Assembly: GCA_963599445.1 (NCBI GenBank)
Contig: CAVBWZ010000023.1
Location: forward strand, 1-16,490
Source: UBA9732 sp963599445
Lineage (GTDB): Bacteria > Spirochaetota > Spirochaetia > Sphaerochaetales > Sphaerochaetaceae
Direction of reading: 5' to 3'
Length of the DNA stretch: 16,490 bases
In this document: positions 1 to 7,335 of the stretch, piece by piece
Position numbering within the stretch: position 1 is the stretch's first letter
Layout of the letters: the number at the start of each line of letters is the position of its first letter
The notes under the pieces: generated by a model
What the model was told of the DNA's origin: nothing
The model's input: only the letters and a program-made list of their open reading frames with translations
Databases searched by the model: none
Translations under genes and position numbers: made by a program

Positions 1-270
1 AGAAGGCACACCAAGTGCAGAGACTTCTCATCCCCACAAAAATGTGCTTGAACCTTTTTTGTTGATGCTGGGCAGACTCTTCCAGATACACAACCGGCAC
101 AGACGCGACACATGCCACAGATTCTACAGACACAACACTTGCTACAGATACCACAACAGCTACAGAATCGCTACAGTTTCACCATCTCACCAAACTTACG
201 ATGCCCACCACTCTCACCATGCGCACCAACGCTACAAAAAGCTCACAATCACGATGATATGCCCCTACAA
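1..270. other. Low-complexity CA-rich stretch, possible decayed Thr-rich coding remnant
   Basis: I see no convincing intact gene here. Between 99 and 166 the tetramer ACAG recurs at 99, 117, 126, 144, 156 and 162, always a multiple of three apart, so in frame 3 it reads as Thr-Asp/Ala/Glu repeats resembling a Thr-rich linker of a surface protein. That frame has a stop at 60-62, just after a run of six T. Frame 2 is open from the window edge to 283 but gives an implausible His/Arg/Tyr-rich product. It may be the broken tail of a gene that begins to the left, or simple degenerate repeat DNA. Confidence 0.35.
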
Positions 271-360
271 TAGTGCGTTTTGATGCGTCCTGATGCGCCG
301 TAGTCCGCCGTCATGCGCCTTGGTCCGTCATAGTGCGCCACTCAACGCCGTTCAACGGCC
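271..360. repeat. Degenerate 10-bp tandem repeat, nine units
   Basis: Nine consecutive 10-bp units lie in exact register from 271: TAGTGCGTTT, TGATGCGTCC, TGATGCGCCG, TAGTCCGCCG, TCATGCGCCT, TGGTCCGTCA, TAGTGCGCCA, CTCAACGCCG, TTCAACGGCC. A consensus T-G-A-T-G-C-G-C-C-G is clear in the middle units and decays toward the right. The period is near one helical turn and not a multiple of three, so it does not look coding. Function unknown; it could be a decayed minisatellite or a protein-binding array upstream of the XRE operon. Confidence 0.7.
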
Positions 361-418
361 TTTTCACCCCTTAGGATGCAAATATGGTGAAATGTTGATC
401 CCAATGCAGAATTCCTTG

Positions 419-447
419 TTGACAAGTAAACTTGGCAATACTATCAT
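419..447 (+). promoter_or_regulatory. Sigma70-type promoter of the DUF6442-XRE operon
   Basis: TTGACA (419-424) is a perfect -35 box. It is followed after 17 nt by TATCAT (442-447), which matches five of six -10 positions. The start would fall near 454, about 39 nt before the first gene. The operator-like repeat at 424-439 occupies the spacer. Confidence 0.75.
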
Positions 448-472
448 TGCAATGCAAAGTATACTTGGCAAT
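424..472 (+). promoter_or_regulatory. Paired 16-bp direct repeats, probable operator of the XRE regulator
   Basis: AAGTAAACTTGGCAAT (424-439) and AAGTATACTTGGCAAT (457-472) differ at one base and start 33 bp apart, about three helical turns, so they face the same side of the helix. Each contains a palindromic core; AAGTATACTT is perfect. The first copy lies between -35 and -10 and the second just after the predicted start, which is a classical repressor arrangement. The XRE protein of this operon is the natural candidate to bind, giving autoregulation; that is inferred. Confidence 0.65.
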
Positions 473-492
473 TGATTCAGGAGGTTCTTAAT

Positions 493-828
493 ATGGACAA
501 AGACGCAGTCTTGGCAAAAAGCAGGGCCGAGAACAAGAACAGGGATATGTACGAACAGGAAATCCTCAAACAGGCAAACTCCACCGCAATTGTAGTCCAA
601 ACGGTTTTGGCGGCCGTATTTTTCATGACACAGATATTCGTAAAAGAAGAAGTCAACTGGGGACTGTGGGCACTTGTCCTAAGCGCAAGCATGACGACCT
701 TCTGGGTGAAGTACAAAAAACTCCATCGTAGGCATGAACTAATGGTGGCAATAGTCTACACGATATTGGTTGCCATAATGTCCGGCTACTATATCTATGA
801 CTTGATTGCATCCTCATCGATTCTCTGA
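493..828 (+). CDS. Small membrane protein, DUF6442-like
   Basis: This 111-residue protein starts at ATG 493 with an AGGAGG ribosome site at 479-484, eight nt upstream. The frame is open to a TTG at 472, but that lies before the ribosome site. The N-terminal ~30 residues are charged (AKSRAENKNRD motif, residues 8-18), followed by three hydrophobic segments at roughly 33-46, 54-67 and 83-105, with a basic cytoplasmic loop containing KKLHRRHE between the second and third. I recognise this pattern as the DUF6442 family, small membrane proteins usually encoded beside a short XRE regulator, exactly as here. The biochemical role is unknown. The XRE gene follows 21 nt downstream, so the two are almost certainly co-transcribed from the promoter at 419-447. 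Confidence 0.8.
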   Translation: MDKDAVLAKSRAENKNRDMYEQEILKQANSTAIVVQTVLAAVFFMTQIFVKEEVNWGLWALVLSASMTTFWVKYKKLHRRHELMVAIVYTILVAIMSGYYIYDLIASSSIL

Positions 829-849
829 AAACCGAAAAAAGGAAAAAGC

Positions 850-1059
850 ATGACAAGTGTACTGATATTGAAGAATCGGCTGAAGGAAGCAAGAACAGAA
901 CTCAAGCTATCCCAAACTCAGCTTGCTGAAATGGTTGGAGTATCCCGCAACACCATCAGCTCGATTGAAACGGGACAGTTTACTCCTACTGCAAAACTTG
1001 CACTCGTTCTGTGCATTGCCCTTGATAGGAAGTTCGAGGATCTGTTCTATTTTGAATAG
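850..1059 (+). CDS. Small XRE-family HTH transcriptional regulator
   Basis: This 69-residue protein is nearly all one Cro/C1-type helix-turn-helix domain. The order is LKNRLKEARTEL (helix 1), LSQTQLAEMVGVS (helix 2 and turn), RNTISSIETGQFTP (recognition helix and following loop), then LALVLCIALDRKFEDLFYFE. Single-domain regulators of this size (about 65-70 residues) that end in a phrase like 'FEDLFYFE' are common in Firmicutes and other gut bacteria next to DUF6442 membrane proteins. The ATG at 850 has an AAAGGA ribosome site six nt upstream (838-843). It lies 21 nt after the DUF6442-like gene and likely represses its own operon through the paired repeats at 424-472. The signal sensed is unknown. 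Confidence 0.9.
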   Translation: MTSVLILKNRLKEARTELKLSQTQLAEMVGVSRNTISSIETGQFTPTAKLALVLCIALDRKFEDLFYFE

Positions 1060-1073
1060 ACAGGATACAGAGT

Positions 1074-1085
1074 TCCTCGCGAGGA
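1074..1085. other. 12-bp perfect palindrome after the XRE gene
   Basis: TCCTCGCGAGGA is self-complementary and lies 14 nt after the XRE stop codon. No T-run follows, so it is not a standard terminator; it could be a protein site or chance. Confidence 0.3.
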
Positions 1086-1110
1086 CAACCTACTGCCAGC
1101 ATCTGATTTT

Positions 1111-1157
1111 AAAGAAAGGGGCTGCTGCTCATGTACGTCTACATTTGCAACAGCCCC
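1111..1157 (-). terminator. Rho-independent terminator of the Ig-like surface protein gene
   Basis: On the minus strand GGGGCTG (1157-1151) pairs with CAGCCCC (1124-1118), followed by TTTCTTT (1117-1111). It lies 23 nt beyond the stop codon at 1180. On the + strand no T-run follows the stem, so it appears to serve the minus-strand gene only. Confidence 0.75.
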
Positions 1158-1179
1158 ATAAGACTATCGAGAGTATAGG

Positions 1180-4100
1180 CTATTTACCTAGTTGAACCCA
1201 TATAACAGGTCTGACTCCATATGAATCGGTAAAAGTCTTCTGCTTGTCCTCACTATGGACAGATCCCGCATTGGAAACATATGAAGGGTAAGTCGGAACC
1301 GCATCGTTTCTAAGCCACCAACCCTGATAATCGTTACCTTGCAAATCAGTCCCGCTTCTGTCGGTATCATTTTTAGCAAAGTATTTATTTACCTCATCAA
1401 CACTCAGCACGAACACTTTGCCATATCCTTCGTCTACGATATACTCCTTCTGCCTAGCAGTGAATTTACCATAGAAAGAATCTCCATTTAGGAATTCTTT
1501 CAACTCACAATCATTCCAAGTTGACGCCTTGTATGAGTATATATGATCGTCAATGACTTTTGAGCTTATGAGCAATGCCTTGTTGTCAACACGATCAAGG
1601 ACTCTCCAATCTCCGCTCCATGATAAAGAACCATTAGAATAAGAACCATATCCAGTAACCCCAGACGGAACGTCTCCTACAGCAGACTTATGAGCTGTAA
1701 TAGGAAGCAACATAATGCTATCAGCCCGTTGGCCTGTCGTTGCTTTGGAGTAATCAAATGTATCGCACCCATAGCTTATATCGCCTTTGGTGAATACAAA
1801 TGTAACCTTCCCTCGTGGCACGTCACTGAAATCGAAATAGCCTTCAGATTTTGTCGTTGTTGTCAATCCAGTTTCCTTTCCGTCAACCTTAACGGTAACC
1901 GTTATTCCGCTGGAGTCAATTACCGACTTTCCATCAATGAAGTCATGTGGTAGGACTTGAGCTCTTCCAAATATTGCAATTTTATTGACGACCTCAACTG
2001 TGTACGTTGCGCTCTTTCCATCAAGTTCAGCCTTGATTACAGCCTTTCCTGGAGTACCTTGGGTTGTTACATTTCCATTGCTATCGACTTTTGCAACGTT
2101 TTCATTGGAGGATGTCCATTTTATAGTCTGCTCTGTTGTATGCTCTGGAGTTATGATTGGAGTCAAAGTCAAAGTGTCACCAAGGTTCAAGGAATTCGTC
2201 GTACTTGGTGTCAATGATATTGACTCAACAGGCCTCTTGCTAATAGTAACAGTTACAGGTGTCTCCTTGCCTCTTTCGACAGCAGCAGTTTTTGGCTCCA
2301 CCTCCACGATGAAGTTGTCAAGACCTGTCTGCTTCAAAGTCAGTTCATAATTCCCTGCTCGGAGAGCTTCCTTCTTCATAGAAAGAGTACCAGCTTCCAG
2401 AGTTCCAATCTGAGTAGTCTCACTACCTCTCTTGCCATATACATCTATGGACCAGCTACTTGGAAGTGGAAGCGATGCATCATATGTCGCTTTCGCACTC
2501 AGGGTTCCTCTCTGCCAGTCTACGTTTATGGTCTTTGAATCTTTCAGTTTAGGATTAGAGGCCGATGTCGCTGTGATTGTAGTTTGACCAGCACCAACAC
2601 CTGTCACTACGCCCTTGTCATCGACAGTGGCAACATTCTTGTTGCTTGATTCCCAGGTCACACGCTTATCCGTTGCATTGTCTGGATCTATCACAGCCTT
2701 CAAAGTCAGTGTATCTCCCACAATCAACGGATCTGTCGTGATTGGATCCAAGGATATTGAGGCTACTGGTCTTGATTTGATTGTGATTTTTACAGTTACC
2801 GTTGTCCCCCTGTTGACAGATACACTATCTGGATGGCTTGATATCACCTCGTAGTTGTCAAGATTTTCCGTGGTTAGCTTTACTGTGTAATTACCGGTAG
2901 GAAGGTCCTCCATTGTCACTCCAGTCTTGGCACCATTCAAGACTTCTTTCCTCTTCTCTCCTCCATTTGGATTGTCACCAACATCCAGAGTTATCTTCCA
3001 ATCACTAGGCAACTCAGATACTTCATAATACACCCATACCTTCAGATCTCCTCTCTGGTAGTCTACAGTTATGGCAACTTCCTTGCTCACCTCTGGGTTG
3101 GAGACAGATGTAGCCTTGATCTTAGCTGTTCCAACACCAACTCCTGTTACATTTCCACTGTCATTGACGGTTGCAACTTTGTCATTGTCGGATGTCCATT
3201 CAACATCAGTTACCGTTGCATTGGTTGGAGAAACACTTGCAACCAATTGCAAAGAGTCCTTTACACATATTTGAGAAGTCGAACCATCCTTAAATTGAAC
3301 ATCTATTTCTTCAACCGGCCTTTTGGATATCTTGACCGTTACTTCTTTCGTTGTGTTCTTTTCGATTTCAACGGAAGTTTCCTCTACAAGTGTAGAGTCT
3401 ACAACAAAACCTACATTGTAGTTGTAAAGATTTTGAGAGACCTCCATCTGCAGCTCATGTGACCCCAAGCCAAACTTATCCGAACGCGATGCCTCGGCTG
3501 CAGTTAGAGTAAAGACATTACCATCAATCTTCACCTTTATCCACCAACCTTCTGAAGGTGCAGGTGTAAGACCTTCATAGTCAGCCGTCACTTTCAGCGT
3601 TCCCGTTGCTGCACCGACATTTATAGGGAAGCCTTTTGATGACACATTTGGGTCGGATTTCGATTTAGCTGTGATTACCGCCAATCCTGTACCGACAGCC
3701 TCCACCAATCCATTATCATCAACGGTTGCAACATTCGTGTCGCTTGATTCCCAGTCAACACGTTTATCCGTTGCATCGTCTGGCTTCACTACAGCTGTCA
3801 ACTGAAGTTTGTCTCCAGTAGTCAAATACGAAGAGCCTGCGGATTCTATGTCTATTGTCGCCGCTGGTCTAGGCATGATGTTGACAGTTACATTCGCCAT
3901 TCCACCTCTCTCGACAACAGCGGTCTTCTGTGCAAGTTCCACTATGTAGTTGGCAAGACTACCGTTCGGCTTCAAATTCAGCTCGTACTCCCCTTTTGGA
4001 AGAGCTCCCTTCGTTGCAGTCGGAATACTTGCATTCAGTGTTCCAATCTCAGTGGTTTTGCCGGCCCTGGTAGCAAGTACGTCTATAGACCAATCTGATG

Positions 4101-5466
4101 GAAGATCGAGGCCTCCCCAATTGGCTGTCACTGATATGGATCCTCTCTGCCAGTCTACATACAAGATCCTTTCGGCTTTCTTCGTAGAATCAGAGACCGA
4201 TGTCGCTGTAATCGTAACTTGGACGGCTTGGCCATCTGCACCTGCGCTGACACCTGTCACGACTCCATTGTCATCAACGGTTGCAATATCCGTGTTGCTT
4301 GATTCCCAGGTCACACGTCTATCCGTTGCATGAATTGGATCTATCACTGCCGTCAAAGTCAAAGAGTCCCCTACAACCAATGAATCCGTAGCACTTGATG
4401 ACTCCAACGATACCGATTGTACTGGAATTGGTTTGACAACGACTGCAATTTCGCTCGTTTCGCCTTTCCGAATTCCAACATGGGCCGGACTGACGGACAC
4501 GTCATAGTCATCAAGACCTGTTGAATCTATGGTTATATCATAATTATCTACAGGAAGAATCTTTGAAATAGACTCGGTGTTTTCATTCAGAGAACCCATC
4601 ACGACACCATCGGCCTTTATATCTATTGACCAGCCTTCTGGAAGTGAAAGCGTTCCATAGTCGGTTTTGACATTCAAGGTTCCCATTGGTATGACCACGT
4701 CAACGTCGAAGGAAGCCGACTTCTCGGGGTTGGAGTCGGATGTCGCCGTAATCGTGGCCTTTCCTTTTGCAACGCCTGTCACGACTCCGTTTCCATCGAC
4801 GGTTGCAACATTCTTGTCGCTGGACTCCCATTTTACGTCCTGCACTGTTGCATAGTCAGGAGAGACGGTTGCCTTCAAGGTAAGCTGTTGTCCAACATCC
4901 AATGAGCTTGAACCTGTTGTGGACGTCAGCGATACTGACTCTACAGGTACCGCTTCGATTTTGATCTCCACAGTTGTCGTCGTATCTCTGTTGATGCTGA
5001 TGCCATTTGGAATGTTCGTCGTCACCCTGTAGCGACCAAGGCCTTCATTGGTTACACTTACGGCATATTTCCCAACAGGAAGGTTGTTCATCGTCACTTT
5101 GGACTTGGATCCGTTCAGGATTTCGCTTGGCAAATCACCAACCTTTAGGGTTATCGACCAATTGCCTGGAAGGTCAAGCTTCCCATGGTCTTCCTGTATG
5201 ACAAGATTTCCTCTTTGGTAATCTACGTCTATGGAAACTTCGTCATACACTTCCGGATTGGAAACGGACGCAGCTCTGATCATAGCTGTTCCTTTGCCGG
5301 CACCTGTCACTTTTCCATTGCCATCGACAGTTGCAACATTGTTGTCGCTTGATGTCCACTTCACATCCTTGATTGATGCGTTGTCAGGAGAGACGGTTGC
5401 AATCAGCTGAGAAGTATCCTCTATACATATATTCTGAGCCGAACCCTCCTTGAATTGCACTTTCAC
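1180..5466 (-). CDS. Big_2 Ig-like repeat surface protein with C-terminal DUF6273-like domain (3' part of frameshifted gene)
   Basis: The frame runs 1428 residues from a GTG at 5466, but this is not a credible start: no ribosome site precedes it and the coding frame stays open upstream to the poly-C tract at 5544-5551, where it joins the lipoprotein N-terminus encoded at 5535-6110. Joined, the protein has 1643 residues. Here I see seven ~180-residue units, each a Big_2 Ig-like domain (recurring W-[TE]-S-[SD]-[ND] then VATVD.NG.VTGV and ITATS) plus a ~90-residue beta-rich segment (LPS.WSI, LP.G.Y.L, GLDNY.V, V.RG.T, ending K.RPV). The last ~142 residues, from WRVLDRVDNKALL to GVRPVIWVQLGK with GWWLRN, look like DUF6273, a lectin-like-fold domain by family knowledge. 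Probable role: outer-surface adhesin with stalk and tip; this is inferred. Units 2/6 and 4/7 are close paralogs. Confidence 0.85.
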   Translation of the reverse strand: MKVQFKEGSAQNICIEDTSQLIATVSPDNASIKDVKWTSSDNNVATVDGNGKVTGAGKGTAMIRAASVSNPEVYDEVSIDVDYQRGNLVIQEDHGKLDLPGNWSITLKVGDLPSEILNGSKSKVTMNNLPVGKYAVSVTNEGLGRYRVTTNIPNGISINRDTTTTVEIKIEAVPVESVSLTSTTGSSSLDVGQQLTLKATVSPDYATVQDVKWESSDKNVATVDGNGVVTGVAKGKATITATSDSNPEKSASFDVDVVIPMGTLNVKTDYGTLSLPEGWSIDIKADGVVMGSLNENTESISKILPVDNYDITIDSTGLDDYDVSVSPAHVGIRKGETSEIAVVVKPIPVQSVSLESSSATDSLVVGDSLTLTAVIDPIHATDRRVTWESSNTDIATVDDNGVVTGVSAGADGQAVQVTITATSVSDSTKKAERILYVDWQRGSISVTANWGGLDLPSDWSIDVLATRAGKTTEIGTLNASIPTATKGALPKGEYELNLKPNGSLANYIVELAQKTAVVERGGMANVTVNIMPRPAATIDIESAGSSYLTTGDKLQLTAVVKPDDATDKRVDWESSDTNVATVDDNGLVEAVGTGLAVITAKSKSDPNVSSKGFPINVGAATGTLKVTADYEGLTPAPSEGWWIKVKIDGNVFTLTAAEASRSDKFGLGSHELQMEVSQNLYNYNVGFVVDSTLVEETSVEIEKNTTKEVTVKISKRPVEEIDVQFKDGSTSQICVKDSLQLVASVSPTNATVTDVEWTSDNDKVATVNDSGNVTGVGVGTAKIKATSVSNPEVSKEVAITVDYQRGDLKVWVYYEVSELPSDWKITLDVGDNPNGGEKRKEVLNGAKTGVTMEDLPTGNYTVKLTTENLDNYEVISSHPDSVSVNRGTTVTVKITIKSRPVASISLDPITTDPLIVGDTLTLKAVIDPDNATDKRVTWESSNKNVATVDDKGVVTGVGAGQTTITATSASNPKLKDSKTINVDWQRGTLSAKATYDASLPLPSSWSIDVYGKRGSETTQIGTLEAGTLSMKKEALRAGNYELTLKQTGLDNFIVEVEPKTAAVERGKETPVTVTISKRPVESISLTPSTTNSLNLGDTLTLTPIITPEHTTEQTIKWTSSNENVAKVDSNGNVTTQGTPGKAVIKAELDGKSATYTVEVVNKIAIFGRAQVLPHDFIDGKSVIDSSGITVTVKVDGKETGLTTTTKSEGYFDFSDVPRGKVTFVFTKGDISYGCDTFDYSKATTGQRADSIMLLPITAHKSAVGDVPSGVTGYGSYSNGSLSWSGDWRVLDRVDNKALLISSKVIDDHIYSYKASTWNDCELKEFLNGDSFYGKFTARQKEYIVDEGYGKVFVLSVDEVNKYFAKNDTDRSGTDLQGNDYQGWWLRNDAVPTYPSYVSNAGSVHSEDKQKTFTDSYGVRPVIWVQLGK
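2641..2664. repeat. 24-bp exact intragenic repeat, copy 1
   Basis: This 24-bp stretch (begins GTTGCTTGATTCCC, ends GTCACACG on +) recurs exactly at 4294-4317, and after a two-base difference both copies continue with TATCCGTTGCAT. It encodes the conserved RVTWESSN core of Ig-like units 7 and 4. It is a possible site for recombination that would remove or add whole units. Confidence 0.8.
4294..4317. repeat. 24-bp exact intragenic repeat, copy 2
   Basis: Second copy of the 24-bp repeat at 2641-2664, same orientation, about 1.65 kb away inside the same surface-protein gene. The separation corresponds to three Ig-like units, so recombination between copies would stay in frame if the distance is a multiple of three (1653 is). 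Confidence 0.8.
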
Positions 5467-5534
5467 AGTCTCAACCGGTCTTGAACCGATCTTGATTGCA
5501 ACCTTGCTTGTCTTGTCCTTCTGGATTTCAACGG

Positions 5535-6110
5535 TTATGCCGTGGGGGGGGTAGCCCCGTAATTGGACGACACCTCATAGTTCTCAAGACCTGTCTGGAT
5601 CAGGGTCAAATCGTATGCCTTTTTGAAACCATCATGCTCATCTACGACAAGAGCCTTGGAAATGGATAGAGTGTCTTTATTCAGAGTGCCTATGATTTCG
5701 TCACCGATCTTTATTTCTATGGACCAGTTCCCTAGAGGTTCCATGTCATAGCCAGCGGACACCTCCAGGATTCCTGTTGGTTCGACCACCTTTATCTTTA
5801 CCTCGTCCTTCTTCTGAGGGTCAGCGACGGATGTTGCTGTAATCGTAACCTCTCCGACTTTGACTCCTGTCACAGTTCCATCCTTGACCGTCGCGATTTC
5901 CTCATCGCTTGATGTCCATGTAAGAGTCTTGTCCGTTGCATTGTTTGGAGTGATTTTCGTCTTCAAACTCAAAGTCGATCCAACTGCAACCTGGGTAGGC
6001 CCAGCCTCTATCACTACTTTCTGTACATACGCTTCATCCAAACATGAGACGATAGCAAACAGCAGCAAGAGAGAACAGAGAACAAAAACGCTTTTCCTTA
6101 AAACACTCAT
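5535..6110 (-). CDS. Lipoprotein N-terminus of the Ig-like surface protein (5' part of frameshifted gene)
   Basis: This 191-residue frame opens with a lipoprotein signal: basic start, hydrophobic core VFVLCSLLLLFAIVS and Cys23 in an AIVS-C lipobox, so the protein should be lipid-anchored. It continues with the first Big_2 Ig-like domain (TWTSSDEEIATVKDGTVTGV at about 62-81) and its beta-rich companion segment (GNWSIEIKIGDEIIGTLNKD). It terminates just after the poly-C tract with a four-residue non-homologous tail (P-P-T-A), whereas the -1 frame continues perfectly with the expected unit ending. The ATG at 6110 has a GGAAGGA site 11 nt upstream. As it stands the gene makes a one-unit lipoprotein; one extra C, loss of two, or -1 ribosomal slippage gives the 1643-residue form. 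Confidence 0.85.
   Translation of the reverse strand: MSVLRKSVFVLCSLLLLFAIVSCLDEAYVQKVVIEAGPTQVAVGSTLSLKTKITPNNATDKTLTWTSSDEEIATVKDGTVTGVKVGEVTITATSVADPQKKDEVKIKVVEPTGILEVSAGYDMEPLGNWSIEIKIGDEIIGTLNKDTLSISKALVVDEHDGFKKAYDLTLIQTGLENYEVSSNYGATPPTA
5544..5551 (-). repeat. Poly-C tract (8 C in coding strand) at the frameshift of the adhesin gene
   Basis: Eight G on the + strand, so the coding strand reads ACC CCC CCC ACG GCA TAA in the N-terminal frame. The downstream domain frame needs CAC GGC ATA ACC, a -1 shift exactly at the tract. Nine or six C would restore one continuous frame. Homopolymeric C/G tracts of this length are known slipped-strand switches in spirochaetes and other bacteria, and also a common site of sequencing error. 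Confidence 0.85.
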
Positions 6111-6153
6111 TTTCTATGCAATCCTTCCATAGCTAATAGTTTTGTGACATTTG

Positions 6154-6183
6154 AGTCTATTGCAAACATTACTTACTGGTCAA
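6154..6183 (-). promoter_or_regulatory. Candidate promoter of the Ig-like lipoprotein gene
   Basis: On the minus strand TTGACC (6183-6178) is followed after 18 nt by TAGACT (6159-6154, four of six -10 matches). The start would be near 6147, giving a ~37-nt leader before ATG 6110. A moderate match only. Confidence 0.4.
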
Positions 6184-6265
6184 TAAAAATTAACTAAACA
6201 ATTTACTAACGGGATTGTAAAATCATTGAAAAATATCTGCGTCAACAAACCTAATTCCCCTCAAG

Positions 6266-6285
6266 CCCAAAGGCAGCGCTTTGGG
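6266..6285. other. Inverted repeat in the divergent intergenic region
   Basis: CCCAAAG (6266-6272) and CTTTGGG (6279-6285) flank a 6-nt loop. No T-run follows on either strand and both flanking genes point away from it, so it is not needed as a terminator. It sits just upstream of the promoter of the 6360 gene and could be a binding site. Confidence 0.35.
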
Positions 6286-6306
6286 ATTACCTTATGGAAG
6301 ACTCTG

Positions 6307-6315
6307 TGCTACAAT
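6307..6315 (+). promoter_or_regulatory. Candidate extended -10 promoter of the secreted TPR-like gene
   Basis: TGC-TACAAT (6307-6315) combines a TGn extension with a -10 box matching five of six positions. Only a weak -35 (TTACCT, 6287-6292) lies 17 nt upstream. The start would be near 6322, giving a ~38-nt leader before ATG 6360. Confidence 0.5.
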
Positions 6316-6359
6316 TTCAGTTAGGTAATACTAAAAAGGTCTGATCAGGAGGAATTCAT

Positions 6360-7259
6360 ATGAAGAAACTGCTTTTGGTGCTTATGGCACTTCTTATTTG
6401 TACAAGCGCATTCGCCGCTTTGGATTTCACAGAGGTAGATGCACTCTACCTTACGGACGAACATGACCAGGAAGTATATGACAAACTCACGATTATGCTT
6501 GGACAGGCAACGGAGGGAGAGGAAAAGGCCAACGTACTTTGGAGGCTATCAAGGGTTTGCGTAGACCTTGGTGATGCAATAGACAAAGGTGACAAGAAAG
6601 CCCGTTTCACCATCTACGAAGAGGGCGAGCAGTATGCAATCGACTCCATAGCAGCCTACCCTACCCCTGAAGGATACCTTTGGAAATGCTCTAATATAGG
6701 ACGCTGGGGACAGACGAAGGGAGTGTTCGACTCACTTGCAAAGGCAAAGCCAATGGTACAGGACCTACAGGTCATGATAGACGACCTTGGATGCCTCGAC
6801 AGCTCAGAGGCGTGGTACGTACTGGCTGTGCTCTACGATTCGCTTCCTGGAAAACCAATCAGCTTTGGAAACAGCAACGCCGCCATAAGCTATGGAAGGA
6901 TTGCCTGCGACACCATTCCAAAGAACGTAATCTACGGTGGAACCTATAAGCAACTGGCAGAGATGCTCTGGAACCGCAACTGGAATGCAAAGAAACGAGC
7001 ATCGGAGATCTCCAAGATGCAGAAAAGCTGGGACAAGGAAACCTCCAATATAGAGAAATACAAGTACTACGAGGGCGCAAACGGTGCACAGGCATACCCG
7101 CTTTGGACCAAGACAGCTCTCTCATCCATGTCCGACAGACAGGAGGCCGTCGTAATCCTCAAATACGCACAGGCCGTCTTCGAAGGCAGAAAAACCCACA
7201 CTCAGGCCGATGTCGATAACTACAACGAGATTGCAGCCCTTCTCAACGAATGGACATGA
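6360..7259 (+). CDS. Secreted TPR-like (TatT/RMD1-like) protein of unknown function
   Basis: This 299-residue protein starts at ATG 6360, seven nt after an AGGAGG site (6347-6352). Residues 1-19 form a signal peptide with probable cleavage at AFA-A (19/20). Cys14 is preceded by Ile, not a small residue, so a lipobox is unlikely and the product should be periplasmic. The mature part is helical with repeat-like phrases: EKANVLWRLSRVCVDLGDAI, YEEGEQYAIDSIAAYPTPEGYLWK, and AWYVLAVLYDSLPG followed by SNAAISYGRIACDTIP. These resemble TPR-like alpha-solenoids such as TatT, the periplasmic partner of TRAP transporters in treponemes, and RMD1-like proteins. No TRAP transporter genes are beside it, so the role is open. 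It is a single-gene unit with its own promoter and terminator, divergent from the surface lipoprotein. Confidence 0.8.
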   Translation: MKKLLLVLMALLICTSAFAALDFTEVDALYLTDEHDQEVYDKLTIMLGQATEGEEKANVLWRLSRVCVDLGDAIDKGDKKARFTIYEEGEQYAIDSIAAYPTPEGYLWKCSNIGRWGQTKGVFDSLAKAKPMVQDLQVMIDDLGCLDSSEAWYVLAVLYDSLPGKPISFGNSNAAISYGRIACDTIPKNVIYGGTYKQLAEMLWNRNWNAKKRASEISKMQKSWDKETSNIEKYKYYEGANGAQAYPLWTKTALSSMSDRQEAVVILKYAQAVFEGRKTHTQADVDNYNEIAALLNEWT

Positions 7260-7335
7260 TAGTATCATTAACATACATAAATAATTTTAATCTGATATTA
7301 TCATAATACAGTTTTTATATAAAAATTCTACAATA

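Noticed and set aside
472..492. Upstream TTG start for the DUF6442-like gene.
   Set aside because: The AGGAGG site lies at 479-484, inside that extension, and correctly spaces ATG 493.
1118..1157. Hairpin considered as terminator for the XRE gene on the + strand.
   Set aside because: No T-run follows the stem on +, whereas TTTCTTT follows it on the minus strand; it fits the minus-strand surface-protein gene.
1180..1605. C-terminal lectin-like-fold domain considered as a target of a diversity-generating retroelement.
   Set aside because: No reverse transcriptase, no template-like second copy of this region and no adenine-focused variable block are visible in the window.
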